Below the pieces are notes generated by a model, which saw only the letters and a program-made list of their open reading frames with translations, did no database searches and had not been told where the DNA came from. Made by a program: the position numbers and the translations under genes. A stretch of DNA of 38,317 nucleotides from Microcoleus sp. FACHB-DQ6 (GTDB lineage Bacteria > Cyanobacteriota > Cyanobacteriia > Cyanobacteriales > Microcoleaceae), in contig JACJNV010000138.1 in NCBI GenBank assembly GCA_014695175.1, positions 1-38,317 on the forward strand, given 5' to 3'. Positions 18,014-26,942 of the stretch are shown one piece after another. Numbering within the stretch: the first letter of the stretch is position 1; each line of letters begins with the position of its first letter.

Positions 18014-19570
18014 ATGACTCTCAGTGAAGCCGAAGTCCGCAGTCAAAAAGTAGACGAACTGCGATCGCAAGGCATAGAACCGTATCCCAGTGAATCCTAC
18101 GCGCGATCGCACACAGCCAAGCAAGTTCGCGAAATATTTAGTCAGCCGGGAAAAGAACTCGAAAACGGACAAAGTGACCCCGAAGAAATTTCCCTGCGAT
18201 TAGCTGGCCGCATCACTTCCAAGCGAGACAGCGGCAAAATTGGTTTCATCGATTTAAAAGACGCCACAGACAAAATTCAACTCAAAATCGAGAAAGCAAT
18301 CGTCACCGGCGAAGTCGGTTTGAGCTTTGAACAAATTAAAAAATTGCTCGATGTCGGCGATTTTGTCGGCGTCGAAGGTATCGGCTGCCGCACCCCCAGG
18401 GGAGAACTTTCTATTTTAGTGAGGGAATTAAAGCTTTTATCAAAAGCTACTATTCAATTTCCCGATTCTTATTATGGAATTAACGACCCCGAAGTTTGCC
18501 GCCGTCACCGCGAAATGGATTTGGCAAGCAACCAAGATGCGCTCAACCGTTTTATGCTGCGAAGCCGCATCGTCCAAAGCATCCGTTCCTATCTCTGGCA
18601 AGCCGATTTTTACGAAATAGAAACGCCCACACTGCAAGCTATTTACGGCGGTGCTGCTGCTAAGCCCTTCATCACTCACCACAATGCTTTAGAGGTAGAT
18701 TTGTATTTGCGAGTGGCTCCCGAATTATTCTTAAAAAGAGCAATTTGCGGCGGTTTCGAGCGAGTATTTGAACTAGGGAAAGCATTTAGAAATGAGGGCA
18801 TTGACAGCACCCACAATCCTGAGTTTACCTCTTTAGAAGTTTACCAAGCTTATGCTGATGTTTTCGACATTTTAACAGTTGTCGAAGACGTGATCTGTTT
18901 CGCAGCGGCGGCGGTATTTGGGGATGTCAAAGAAATTGAAAATCAGGGGGAAACGATTAGTTTAGAACGCAAGTTCGACTACAGCGAAAAATATCCCGGT
19001 TTTAGTGGCAAACACTGGCAAGTGAAAACGATGGTAGAAGCTGTCAGAGACGAGTTTGGGCTGGATTTTGACAGTTTGGACTTGGAAAGTGCGATCGCCT
19101 CTGCAACCAAACTAGAATTGCACCTGTCTAAGTTAGAACAACAGAGTTTAGGCTACGTGCTGTATGCAGTTTTTGACAAGTTAGTTGTTCCCAAACTAAT
19201 TCAACCTACATTCATCATCGATTATCCTGTTGAAGTCAGTCCCTTAGCAAAAGGACATCGCAGCAAGCCCGGATTTGTAGAACGTTTCGAGCTATTTATC
19301 AACGGTACAGAATACTCGAACGGCTTCTCAGAATTGAACGATCCGAAAGAGCAAAGAAAGCGGTTTGAGGAACAGTTGGCGCAGAAAAATGCGGGCGATG
19401 ACGAAGCGCATCCAATGGATGAAGACTTTATTCAAGCGCTATCTTTGGGAATGCCTAATTGTGCGGGAATGGGCATCGGTGTAGACAGATTGGTGATGCT
19501 TTTAACTAATACTCAAAGCATCCGCGATGCGGTGATGTTCCCGACAATGCGGCCGATCAAAGATTCGTAA
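18014..19570 (+). CDS. lysS: Lysyl-tRNA synthetase (class II), divergent form
   Basis: The 518-residue protein should attach lysine to tRNA-Lys. It has an N-terminal OB-fold anticodon-binding domain (about 55-160, LRLAGRITSKRDSGKIGFIDL) and a class II core. Motif 2 reads FRNEGIDSTHNPEFTSLE and motif 3 GMGIGVDRLVML. The lysine-pocket string NGFSELND is kept, as is the loop GDDEAHPMDEDF. It differs from usual bacterial LysRS where the segment before motif 1 normally contains RYRQRYVDL; here it reads CRRHREMDLAS. This may be a second, diverged copy rather than the only LysRS of the cell. It is transcribed away from transketolase and starts 30 bases after a MITE-like element. Confidence 0.88.
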   Translation: MTLSEAEVRSQKVDELRSQGIEPYPSESYARSHTAKQVREIFSQPGKELENGQSDPEEISLRLAGRITSKRDSGKIGFIDLKDATDKIQLKIEKAIVTGEVGLSFEQIKKLLDVGDFVGVEGIGCRTPRGELSILVRELKLLSKATIQFPDSYYGINDPEVCRRHREMDLASNQDALNRFMLRSRIVQSIRSYLWQADFYEIETPTLQAIYGGAAAKPFITHHNALEVDLYLRVAPELFLKRAICGGFERVFELGKAFRNEGIDSTHNPEFTSLEVYQAYADVFDILTVVEDVICFAAAAVFGDVKEIENQGETISLERKFDYSEKYPGFSGKHWQVKTMVEAVRDEFGLDFDSLDLESAIASATKLELHLSKLEQQSLGYVLYAVFDKLVVPKLIQPTFIIDYPVEVSPLAKGHRSKPGFVERFELFINGTEYSNGFSELNDPKEQRKRFEEQLAQKNAGDDEAHPMDEDFIQALSLGMPNCAGMGIGVDRLVMLLTNTQSIRDAVMFPTMRPIKDS

Positions 19571-19897
19571 AATATTGTAGGGGCGGGTTTTACAAACAAT
19601 ATCTAACTCAAACAAACAGTCTCTATAAACCCGCCCCCACCCACAAATAACCTACATCAACCTTGACTTCGATCAAATACGAAAAATGTTCATTGCGATT
19701 TACCGTTGGGTGGGGGCGGGTTTATTTATATCGTCAATTATTGACTAATATTGTTGGTGAACCCGCCCCTACAATTATGCAGAAAATGTGCATTGCGATT
19801 TACCGTTGGGTGGGGGCGGGTTTATTTATATCGTCAATTATTGGCTAATATTGTTGGTGAACCCGCCCCTACAAGCCTGAATTTAACAGATTTGATA
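19571..19897. repeat. 100-bp tandem repeat and related CCCGCCCC palindromes
   Basis: Bases 19683-19774 and 19783-19874 are near-identical and offset by exactly 100 bases. Each copy carries GGGGCGGGTT and, about 40 bases later, AACCCGCCCC, so each can fold as a 10-bp hairpin. A third, inverted relative lies at about 19577-19645. The block separates lysS from the converging ter genes and could stop transcription from both sides. Short open frames inside it only reflect the repeat. Confidence 0.8.
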
Positions 19898-20497
19898 TCA
19901 CCGCATAAACGAACCGACAACACCGTTCAAATCTTCAGCCAAAGGATTTCCCAAAGCCTTAAACTTCCACTCGCCGCCTTCTCGATAGACTTCTCCCATC
20001 AACATATTTAATTTTCCTTCATAAGAAGGGTCATTTGACAAGCGATAGCGAGCTATTTCTTTCCCCGTGGCATCTACAGCCCTCACGAAAGCATTTTGTA
20101 CCAGGCCGAAATGCTGTTTTCTCTCTTTTCCATCGTAAATATTTACGCCCAAAATAATTTTGTGATATTGTGCTGGCAAAGAGCTGAGTTTCACCAATAT
20201 TTGTTCGTCGTCTCCGTCTCCAGCCCCCGTGAGATTGTCGCCTGAGTGAACAACTGTTTTGTCCTTTGACTCCAAATGAGAGTAATAAATTACATCCTCT
20301 TTGTAGTTCTTTATTTTGCCATTTTCTCCCAGCAGCAGAGCGTAGGAATCTAAGTCAAAATTTGCACCGCTGCTTCGGCCGAAAAGACCTTTTTTAGCTT
20401 GTGCAACATCCCAGCCCAAAGCCATTGTCAGTCTGGACAAGTCGTATTCGCTTTTGCTGAGAACGATCGATTGTCCTTTTGTCAAGTTAATAGCCAT
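19898..20497 (-). CDS. TerD-family stress protein
   Basis: This 199-residue protein is a single TerD domain, a calcium-binding beta-sandwich found in tellurite-resistance and general stress operons. It starts MAINLTKGQSIVLSK, as family members do. Calcium-binding elements are DLDSYALLL and GDNLTGAGDGDDEQI. It is the least similar of the three local Ter proteins, with an insert (KKGLFGRSSG) before the first acidic motif that resembles the TerX/TerZ-like branch. It is the last gene of a three-gene minus-strand operon. Its biochemical role is unknown; the family is linked to oxidative, metal and phage stress. Confidence 0.9.
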   Translation of the reverse strand: MAINLTKGQSIVLSKSEYDLSRLTMALGWDVAQAKKGLFGRSSGANFDLDSYALLLGENGKIKNYKEDVIYYSHLESKDKTVVHSGDNLTGAGDGDDEQILVKLSSLPAQYHKIILGVNIYDGKERKQHFGLVQNAFVRAVDATGKEIARYRLSNDPSYEGKLNMLMGEVYREGGEWKFKALGNPLAEDLNGVVGSFMR

Positions 20498-20577
20498 AGT
20501 TTTGTGATTTTGTAAGGTTTATAGTGAAGTTGAATGATGGCCCTAAGCTAGCATTTTTTTGCCGGCCAAAGCTGTTT

Positions 20578-22032
20578 CTAGTGTAAGATATTTTTAATTC
20601 GCGCTGATTTTACCCAATGCGGATATTCTGCTGTCAACAAATCGTATAATTCCTCATCTGCAATATGCTCCGGGTCTTCTAAACTGAAGAAATCGGCGTT
20701 GTCTAGGTAGCGACCGCCCATTTCGTCAAGCTGTTCTAAAAAGCTAAAATCGCTCGCTACCGCTCTTGCTAACCACCCGCGAGCTCCCTTACTTTTGACA
20801 TCTTTCTGCGACTTGCCGATCGCCATAAACTGCCAAAATATCGGCTCGTAGGACGACCATTGTAGCTGCTGCTTGCTTTCCGATTCGTCCGCAGTTTCTC
20901 CATCAGTTACAAACATCACGTAGACAGGTCGATCGGCTTTAATAGGTGCGTAGCGCCTGCTACCGCGAGCGTCAGGAAAATAGAACTTTCTAATTTCCTT
21001 CATCACTTTACCGTAGTAAGTACCTCCTTCTAAAGGATACTGTTGCAGTATATGGTGGATGAAGTTTGAGAAATTGTCGATCGACATTTCACCGGGATTG
21101 TGGGGGTTGACTCCAAACAGAAATATGTCGATCGATCCGTTGTCATCAAACCGACACCCCAAAGCCAAAATCTTCTCTGCCAAACGCTGAATTTTTCCTG
21201 AACGGTATAGGGAAGACATGGAAGCCGAAATATCGAGGCAAAGCGCTACTTGAGCATTGTGATTTGTGAGATTTGCCTTTTTTAGCGAAATATCGGCTTT
21301 CTTCGCGAGATTGAAAATGTGCGGCGCTTTCTCCTCAAGCTTTTTGTCTAACGCTATAGCTTTCTGACTTTTGTGGCTATCTTCAATAACTGGTAATTTA
21401 GGCAGTTCTACTGTACGTTGTGCTGGTTTTTCTTGCTGTTGAATCTCAGAATGATACTTGTCAACAAAACTCTGCAACCCTGCTTTATATCCTTGCCCTA
21501 CGGCTTGAAATCTCCAAGCTGCCTCTTTTTTATACAACCGTCCAAACTCGACTGCTGTTTCTTCCGAAAAACCTTCTGTTAAATCATACCGCGCTAGTTC
21601 GCTGCCGGTTTGGCGATCGTACAATCGGATAAAAGCATTTCTGATTTGGCTGAAATTTTGATGTTTAGCTTGTGCGTCGTGAATCGTGACCACAAAAACC
21701 ATTTCCTCAACAGCAGCCGTTACCTTTTCTAAATCTACATAAATTGTCTCGTCATCCCCTTGAGTTTGACCAGTTTGATTATCTCCAGAATGGGCGATTG
21801 CTCCGTCCGGCGACTGCGAGTTATTGTAAAATACAAAGTATCTTTCATCGGGGATTTTGCCATCAGAACCTAATGCAAAAACCGAGGCATCGATATCGCA
21901 GCTTTGCTGGTTTGAGTCAGATAAACTTAGTTCTGTTGCTATTTCCCACCCCAGGGCGATCGCAACTTTTGTTAAAGTTGGTGATGTTTTAGAAAGATTA
22001 AATCTTTCGCCCTTCTTTAATTGAATTCCCAT
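20578..22032 (-). CDS. TerD-von Willebrand factor A fusion protein
   Basis: This 484-residue protein joins a TerD domain (about 1-185) to a C-terminal vWA domain (about 255-480) of the kind that is separate (TerY-like) in many ter operons. The TerD part has CDIDASVFALG and GDNQTGQTQGDDET. The vWA part has a metal-ion-dependent adhesion site DISAS (Asp267, Ser269, Ser271) and FVTDGET. A charged, Gln/Lys-rich linker joins them. The start at 22032 is preferred over the ATG at 22080 because GAGGTGA (22041-22047, minus strand) precedes it at good spacing, and because MGIQLKKGERFNLSK matches the starts of the flanking TerD proteins. A scaffold role in a stress complex is an inference. Confidence 0.88.
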   Translation of the reverse strand: MGIQLKKGERFNLSKTSPTLTKVAIALGWEIATELSLSDSNQQSCDIDASVFALGSDGKIPDERYFVFYNNSQSPDGAIAHSGDNQTGQTQGDDETIYVDLEKVTAAVEEMVFVVTIHDAQAKHQNFSQIRNAFIRLYDRQTGSELARYDLTEGFSEETAVEFGRLYKKEAAWRFQAVGQGYKAGLQSFVDKYHSEIQQQEKPAQRTVELPKLPVIEDSHKSQKAIALDKKLEEKAPHIFNLAKKADISLKKANLTNHNAQVALCLDISASMSSLYRSGKIQRLAEKILALGCRFDDNGSIDIFLFGVNPHNPGEMSIDNFSNFIHHILQQYPLEGGTYYGKVMKEIRKFYFPDARGSRRYAPIKADRPVYVMFVTDGETADESESKQQLQWSSYEPIFWQFMAIGKSQKDVKSKGARGWLARAVASDFSFLEQLDEMGGRYLDNADFFSLEDPEHIADEELYDLLTAEYPHWVKSARIKNILH

Positions 22033-22040
22033 CTGGTTTG

Positions 22041-22047
22041 TCACCTC
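22041..22047 (-). promoter_or_regulatory. Ribosome-binding site deciding the TerD-vWA start
   Basis: The minus strand reads GAGGTGA upstream of the ATG at 22032-22030. The alternative ATG at 22080 has no properly spaced Shine-Dalgarno sequence. Confidence 0.6.
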
Positions 22048-22134
22048 ATGAGTCTGATTGCTTAAAATCGAGGGAAACATTCCTGCTTCCGAATTTCCCC
22101 TCGATTTATTTAGCTAGGAGCGATCGACTTTTTA

Positions 22135-22704
22135 TCAGGCATACTTTTCTACAAACTTCTCCAAGCCTGAATTGTAGCCTTGTCCTACAGCTTGGAACCT
22201 CCACTCGCCGTCTTTCTTGTAAAGTCTGCCAAACTCTACCGCTGTCTCCTTAGCAAACTCCTCGTCCAACTCGTACTTCGTTACCTCTGTGTTGGTAGTA
22301 GTGTCATAAATCCTGATAAAAGCATTCCGCACTTGACCGAAGTTTTGCCTTCTCGATTCTGCTTCGTGGATAGTTACCACAAACACAATTTCTTGCACCG
22401 CCGGATCGACTTTAGTTAAATCGACGGTAACGGTTTCATCATCGCCAAATCCTTCTCCGGTTCTGCTATCTCCCAGATGTATTACAGCAGTGTCCGGCGA
22501 CTCCTTGTTGTTGTAGAAAACAAAGTATTTTTCGCCAGGAATTTTGCCAGTAGCCCCCAACATAAACACGGAAGCATCTAAGTCAAACGCTGCGCCTGTG
22601 TCTGTAGCATTGATATCCCATCCCAAACCAATTCCGGCATTTTTTAGCCCCGGTGCTTCTTTAGAGAGATTGATTCTCCCGCCTTTTTCCAAATTGATAG
22701 ACAT
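22135..22704 (-). CDS. terD: TerD-family stress protein
   Basis: This 189-residue protein has canonical TerD length and sequence. It begins MSINLEKGGRINLSKEAPGL, has calcium-binding elements DLDASVFMLG and GDSRTGEGFGDDETVTVDL, and ends in GRLYKKDGEWRFQAVGQGY. A near-perfect ribosome-binding site, AGGAGGG, precedes the ATG by four bases. It is the first gene of the ter operon, with its own promoter inside the end of def. Its tail motif is repeated in the TerD part of the fusion protein, so the two probably arose by duplication. The likely role is in cytoplasmic or membrane-associated stress response; the exact function is not known for the family. Confidence 0.93.
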   Translation of the reverse strand: MSINLEKGGRINLSKEAPGLKNAGIGLGWDINATDTGAAFDLDASVFMLGATGKIPGEKYFVFYNNKESPDTAVIHLGDSRTGEGFGDDETVTVDLTKVDPAVQEIVFVVTIHEAESRRQNFGQVRNAFIRIYDTTTNTEVTKYELDEEFAKETAVEFGRLYKKDGEWRFQAVGQGYNSGLEKFVEKYA

Positions 22705-22745
22705 TCGCCCTCCTATTCACAACATCACTGGCGTTACTACTAGCA

Positions 22746-22775
22746 ATTATATCAAGTGTTATAGTAAGTTGACAA
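22746..22775 (-). promoter_or_regulatory. Sigma70-like promoter of the ter operon
   Basis: The minus strand shows TTGTCA (22775-22770) and TATAAT (22751-22746) with an 18-base spacer. TG stands one base before the -10, giving an extended -10. The start point would be near 22739, leaving a leader of about 35 bases. The promoter overlaps the last codons of def. Confidence 0.65.
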
Positions 22776-23292
22776 TTTGCTTTTGGTACTCGTCCTCTGT
22801 GATTAGTTCGTGGGTATTTTCCACTCTGTCTAAAAACACGATTCCATCTAAATGGTCGTGTTCGTGTTGAAAAATACGGGCTACAAAGTCTGTCAATTCT
22901 TGTCGGCGGAGTTGGCCGTCTCTACTGGTGTATTCTATCTCGATCGCCCTACTTCTCGGCACCAATCCCCGAATCCCCGGAATGCTCAAACAGCCTTCCC
23001 AGTCTTTGACTGTTTCTGTTGATGCAGCCACAATCCGGGGATTAATCATCGCTGTGGGCTCCATGTTGGGTGCTTGGGGATAGCGCAGGTTGGGGCGGGA
23101 TGCGACGATGAACAGGCGATCGGACTGAGCCGCTTGAGGAGCGGCAATCCCCACTCCGTTTGCCTGCTCTACTGTAAAGATTAAGCTGTCAATCAACTGT
23201 TGAATGCGATCGTCCTTAATATTCTCGACAACTTGCGACTGGCGGCGCAGTACAGGATTTCCTAATTGCGATATTTGTAAGAGTTCTGCCAT
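22759..23292 (-). CDS. def: Peptide deformylase
   Basis: This 177-residue metalloenzyme removes the formyl group from the first methionine of new proteins. All three family motifs are present: GVGIAAPQ (46-53), EGCLSIPG (99-106) and QHEHDHLDG (142-150). Cys101, His143 and His147 bind the metal and Glu144 is catalytic. The length is normal. It lies on the same strand as the ter genes, downstream of an HtrA-type protease, and a pyrimidine-rich heptamer array separates it from the protease gene. The ter promoter sits in its 3' end, so it need not be co-transcribed with ter. Confidence 0.96.
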   Translation of the reverse strand: MAELLQISQLGNPVLRRQSQVVENIKDDRIQQLIDSLIFTVEQANGVGIAAPQAAQSDRLFIVASRPNLRYPQAPNMEPTAMINPRIVAASTETVKDWEGCLSIPGIRGLVPRSRAIEIEYTSRDGQLRRQELTDFVARIFQHEHDHLDGIVFLDRVENTHELITEDEYQKQIVNLL

Positions 23293-23345
23293 AGTTATTG
23301 GTTAGTGGTTATTGGTTAGTCGTTAACTACTGACAAATTATTATT

Positions 23346-23381
23346 TCCTTCTTCCTTCTTCCTTCTTCCTTCTTCCTTCTT
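23346..23381. repeat. Pyrimidine heptamer array (CTTCTTC-type)
   Basis: About five head-to-tail copies of a seven-base TTCCTTC unit form a pure pyrimidine run on the plus strand, between the protease stop codon and the def start. Confidence 0.8.
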
Positions 23382-24621
23382 ATCTAACTTTTTGAACCGG
23401 CAAACTCCCCGTTTTAACAGTCAAATTAACTATTTGCCCGTTGCGGTTGATTTCCATTTGCAACAGCCCGCCAACCTTAGCATTTTGCACGAACTCCTGA
23501 ACAGCTTCCGACTGAATAATCGGCTGATTGTTAATTTTTTGAATCACATCTCCAGCCCGCAAACCCGCTCCTGCTGCGGGAGAAGCAGGAACTACACTAA
23601 CAATAGCCACACCCCGATCGACTGCAACTCGCAGGCTGCTGTTAGCGTTGCTGTTAATTTGCTCCTTAACATCCGGAGTCAGCGTCGCCATTTCAATGCC
23701 TAAATAAGCGTGTTCGACTTTCCCCGTCGAAATCAGTTCCTTCGCCACCTGTTGCGCCGCCTGAATGGGAATCGCAAAGCCCAATCCTTGAGCACCTTGA
23801 ATAATCGCCGTATTCATGCCAATAACTTGGCCCGAAGCATTCAGCAGCGGGCCGCCGGAATTCCCCGGATTAATTGCAGCGTCTGTTTGAATAAAACCTA
23901 CCCGCTTGTCGGGTACGCCCACATCAGAGCTCGATCGCCCCGTAGCGCTAATAATCCCCGCAGTTACGGAATTGTCCAAACCCAAAGGATTGCCGATGGC
24001 GATCGCCCATTCCCCAGACAATAGCTTATCCGAATTGCCGATCGCCACCACAGGCACATTATTCGCCTCAATCTTCACCACAGCCACATCCGTCACCTTA
24101 TCCGCCCCCAACACCCGCCCCTGATAGCTGCGGCCGTCCTTGAGAGTTACATTTACCGTATCGGCTCCCTCTACAACGTGAGCGTTAGTGAGAATCACGC
24201 CGTCGGCACCGATGACAAAACCCGAACCAGTGCCCCGTTCGATCCCGCCCCGGCCACCCGAATTCGGTTCTATCCCAAAAAAATCTTCCGGCGACAGCCC
24301 TCTATTTCCCGGTTTCACCCGGCGCGAAGCATCGATCCGAACCACTGCCGGGCCAACTTTTGCCACCGCAGCCACAATAAAATTCACATTAGTCCCGTCG
24401 CCCGACAAGGAAGCCGGCGGCAAGACTTTCCTAGCTCGATCATTGGTATTAGGAGGCAGTTGCAATTTCGGTTCCAGCGCCCTTTGTCCAGAATCGCCAG
24501 AATTTCCACGAAATTGAGAAACCGTCAGACGATCGCCCAACATGGCGGCCCCGGCTCCCGTTACCAGCAGCAATATGTAAATTGCCGGTTGCTTCCAAAA
24601 TTTGCCAGTAGAACTCTTCAT
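23380..24621 (-). CDS. HtrA/Deg-type serine protease with PDZ domain
   Basis: This is a trypsin-like protease for misfolded envelope or lumen proteins. After a short basic start, one hydrophobic segment (about 10-30) serves as signal or anchor, so the enzyme acts outside the cytoplasm. The catalytic triad is His148 (TNAHVV), Asp178 (TDVAVV) and Ser255 (NPGNSGGP). A single C-terminal PDZ domain (about 300-395) includes YLGIEMATL and [12 protein letters not shown]. The size and single PDZ match the cyanobacterial HhoA/HhoB/HtrA group, but which member cannot be said. The ATG at 24621 was chosen; TTG at 24648 or GTG at 24627 are possible longer starts. It is divergent from dnaA. Confidence 0.9.
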   Translation of the reverse strand: MKSSTGKFWKQPAIYILLLVTGAGAAMLGDRLTVSQFRGNSGDSGQRALEPKLQLPPNTNDRARKVLPPASLSGDGTNVNFIVAAVAKVGPAVVRIDASRRVKPGNRGLSPEDFFGIEPNSGGRGGIERGTGSGFVIGADGVILTNAHVVEGADTVNVTLKDGRSYQGRVLGADKVTDVAVVKIEANNVPVVAIGNSDKLLSGEWAIAIGNPLGLDNSVTAGIISATGRSSSDVGVPDKRVGFIQTDAAINPGNSGGPLLNASGQVIGMNTAIIQGAQGLGFAIPIQAAQQVAKELISTGKVEHAYLGIEMATLTPDVKEQINSNANSSLRVAVDRGVAIVSVVPASPAAGAGLRAGDVIQKINNQPIIQSEAVQEFVQNAKVGGLLQMEINRNGQIVNLTVKTGSLPVQKVR

Positions 24622-24828
24622 GGCCACGTTTTTAGGCTTTCCTGCCAAATCTAAATATTTGCTGAGCAGCTCCCCGATACCTGGCGCAGGGCTGCAGAGC
24701 CGCCAAATTTTTGGGCGATGGCGTCCCGCCCCGCAAGCTACGGCAGACTCCCTTAAACTTTAGCATCTGAGGACTAAACTCTCTAGAGTAGAATTAATAT
24801 CTTGAATGCCGATCGGCAGAGGTGAGCA

Positions 24829-26196
24829 GTGGACATTCCCCTCGAAAGTCTGTGGAATCAGATACTTGAACGTCTCCAGGTACAACTGAGCAGACCTAGC
24901 TTTGAGACGTGGATCAAAACTGCCCGGGCGGAACAGCTCGAAAATAACTGTTTGATCGTCAGCGCCCCCAACGCCTTTGCTCGCAATTGGTTGCAAAAAT
25001 ATTACAGAGAAATCCTTGCCGATGCAGTCGAAGAAATTCTCGGCTATCCCGTAGACATTTACTTGACAATTGCCGGAGGAAACGAAACAGGCGGCAGCAG
25101 CGATTCCGCCATGATTTGGCCCTCCCCCATCGCCGATGTCGAAAGCCACTCGCTTCACCCCCCCAAACCCGCCAATTTAAACCCGAAATACGTATTTTCC
25201 CGCTTTGTCGTCGGTTCCAACAACCGCATGGCCCACGCAGCCTCCCTCGCCGTAGCCGAGTCTCCGGGCCGAGAATTCAATCCCCTATTTTTGTGCGGTG
25301 GCGTCGGTTTGGGCAAAACTCATTTGATGCAGGCGATCGGTCATTATCGCTTGGAAATTGACCCCAACGCCAAGATTTTTTACGTTTCTACTGAGAAATT
25401 TACTAACGATTTAATCGCTGCCATTAGGAAAGATAGTATGCAAACTTTCCGCGATCATTATCGAGCAGCCGATGTTTTGTTAATAGATGATATCCAATTT
25501 ATTGAAGGCAAAGAATACACTCAAGAAGAATTTTTCCACACTTTTAATACTTTGCACGAAGCCGGGAATCAAGTAGTTTTAGCTTCCGATCGCCCGCCGC
25601 AGCAAATCCCACGCCTGCAAGAGCGTTTGTGTTCCAGATTTTCCATGGGATTAATTGCCGACATTCAATTGCCCGACTTGGAAACTAGGATGGCGATTTT
25701 GCAGAAAAAAGCTGAGTATGAAAATATGCGTCTGCCGCGAGATGTCATTGAATACATTGCTTCTAGTTACACTTCCAACGTTCGGGAATTGGAAGGTGCT
25801 TTGATTCGGGCGGTAGCATATCTTTCAATTACCGGTTTGCCGATGACCGTGGAGAATATCGCCCCGGTTTTGAACCAGCAAACAGAAAGCTTAGAGGCGA
25901 CGCCAGATGCAGTAATTGCAGTTGTGGCTGAGGAGTTTGATGTTTCTGTTGAAGATTTGAAAGGCATTTCTCGCAGGCGAGAAATTAGTCTTGCCCGTCA
26001 AATAGGGATGTATTTAATTCGGCAGCATACTGGTTTGAGTTTGCCGAAAGTTGGCGAAGTCTTCGGCGGCAAAGATCACACGACTGTGCTTTACAGTTGC
26101 GACAAAATTGCTCAGTTGCGGAACACTGACCCGAATTTGGCTCAAACTTTGCGTCAGTTGAGCGATCGAATTAATGTTGTCAGTCGCAAAACTTGA
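24829..26196 (+). CDS. dnaA: Chromosomal replication initiator DnaA
   Basis: This 455-residue AAA+ protein binds DnaA boxes and opens the origin. Domain I (about 1-80) begins with [21 protein letters not shown]. Domain II is short (about 85-115). Domain III has Walker A GGVGLGKT (157-164) and Walker B LLIDDIQF (Asp220, Asp221). Domain IV ends with the DNA-binding signature [15 protein letters not shown]. The start is GTG, with a ribosome-binding site AGAGGTG (24818-24824) five bases upstream. The gene is followed by a spacer full of DnaA-box-like sites and then dnaN, a classical dnaA-oriC-dnaN order. Part of the spacer upstream is shared with the divergent protease gene. Confidence 0.98.
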   Translation: MDIPLESLWNQILERLQVQLSRPSFETWIKTARAEQLENNCLIVSAPNAFARNWLQKYYREILADAVEEILGYPVDIYLTIAGGNETGGSSDSAMIWPSPIADVESHSLHPPKPANLNPKYVFSRFVVGSNNRMAHAASLAVAESPGREFNPLFLCGGVGLGKTHLMQAIGHYRLEIDPNAKIFYVSTEKFTNDLIAAIRKDSMQTFRDHYRAADVLLIDDIQFIEGKEYTQEEFFHTFNTLHEAGNQVVLASDRPPQQIPRLQERLCSRFSMGLIADIQLPDLETRMAILQKKAEYENMRLPRDVIEYIASSYTSNVRELEGALIRAVAYLSITGLPMTVENIAPVLNQQTESLEATPDAVIAVVAEEFDVSVEDLKGISRRREISLARQIGMYLIRQHTGLSLPKVGEVFGGKDHTTVLYSCDKIAQLRNTDPNLAQTLRQLSDRINVVSRKT

Positions 26197-26942
26197 GAAG
26201 AAGTCAATCGATTTTAGATTTTAGATTTTAGATTTTAGATTAAAGAATTGAAGCATTGACCCCACGGATAAATTCGGGGGGCAAGTTTCATCGGATACAG
26301 GTTTTTTATTTCTGGACGGATGAATCCGGGGGCTTGTATCCTGGATGCTTTCGGTCAGTTGTCAGTTGTCAGTCAGTTGTCAGTCAGTTGTCAGTCAGTT
26401 GTCACACCAATGACTCTATGCAGCGATTTCAAGATCCGCATCATCGAAGGGGTTACTCTCCGATAACAGACAATCTCTATGCGTAGCAGCTTGCCTGTGG
26501 AAAAACCTGTGGAAAAGTTGCCCTCGGTTTGTGGAAAACTTTACTCGATCGCCCGAAACAGTTTGTGCACAAAAATGGGCGGGCGATCGACCGCAACAGC
26601 TTTTCCACAAGTTTTCCACAGGTATTTATTACCTAGAGGTGATGCCCAGCCAGCAGTTAGCTGTTTTTTCCACAGTTTCCACAGGGCGATCGATACAAAA
26701 ATAGTTCAATAAATTAAAAAAAACAGGCGATCCCTGCGTACCCTACACAGATAGTTCGTCACGCGCGCTGACATCAGAAACCCGGTTTCTACGAAGATTT
26801 CTCATTTTTACAGACACAATTTTGCGTAGAAACCGGGAATAAGCGCCCCATGCTTAAGCCCTACACACAGAAAAACCGACCCGCTGGCTTTCTGTGATAC
26901 GATTTGTTTCTGTTTCAAATCCGGTTAATTAACCTTCCTACC
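26197..26942. other. dnaA-dnaN spacer containing the probable replication origin
   Basis: No gene was recognised. The stretch contains a TTTTAGA heptamer array (26211-26241), two imperfect copies of a CGGATAAATTCGGGGGGC-like motif (about 26266-26345) and a GTCAGTT-type array (26354-26403). It also has the DnaA-box cluster (26496-26683), an AT-rich run (26690-26725) and an AACCCGGTTTCT repeat copy (26778-26838). Confidence 0.75.
26496..26725. other. Probable oriC with mirrored DnaA-box cluster
   Basis: Three boxes read TGTGGAAAA (26496-26504, 26508-26516, 26530-26538). One palindromic site reads TTGTGCACAA (26563-26572). Four read in the opposite sense: TTTTCCACA at 26601-26609, 26612-26620 and 26666-26674, and GTTTCCACA at 26675-26683. 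The bacterial consensus is TTATCCACA, and TTTTCCACA is the common cyanobacterial form. An A-rich stretch to 26725 could be the unwinding element. Its place between dnaA and dnaN supports an origin. Confidence 0.8.

Noticed and set aside
19663..20011. Overlapping short frames over the 100-bp repeat
   Set aside because: Their sequences repeat each other because the DNA is duplicated; they have no domain features and run into the TerD gene antisense.
24760..25158. Minus-strand open frame overlapping the start of dnaA
   Set aside because: The plus-strand frame is an unambiguous dnaA with GTG start and ribosome-binding site; the minus-strand frame has no family features.
26354..26403. Possible CRISPR-like repeat (GTCAGTT array)
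   Set aside because: Units are 7-11 bases with no unique spacers between them, so it is a simple tandem array, not CRISPR.
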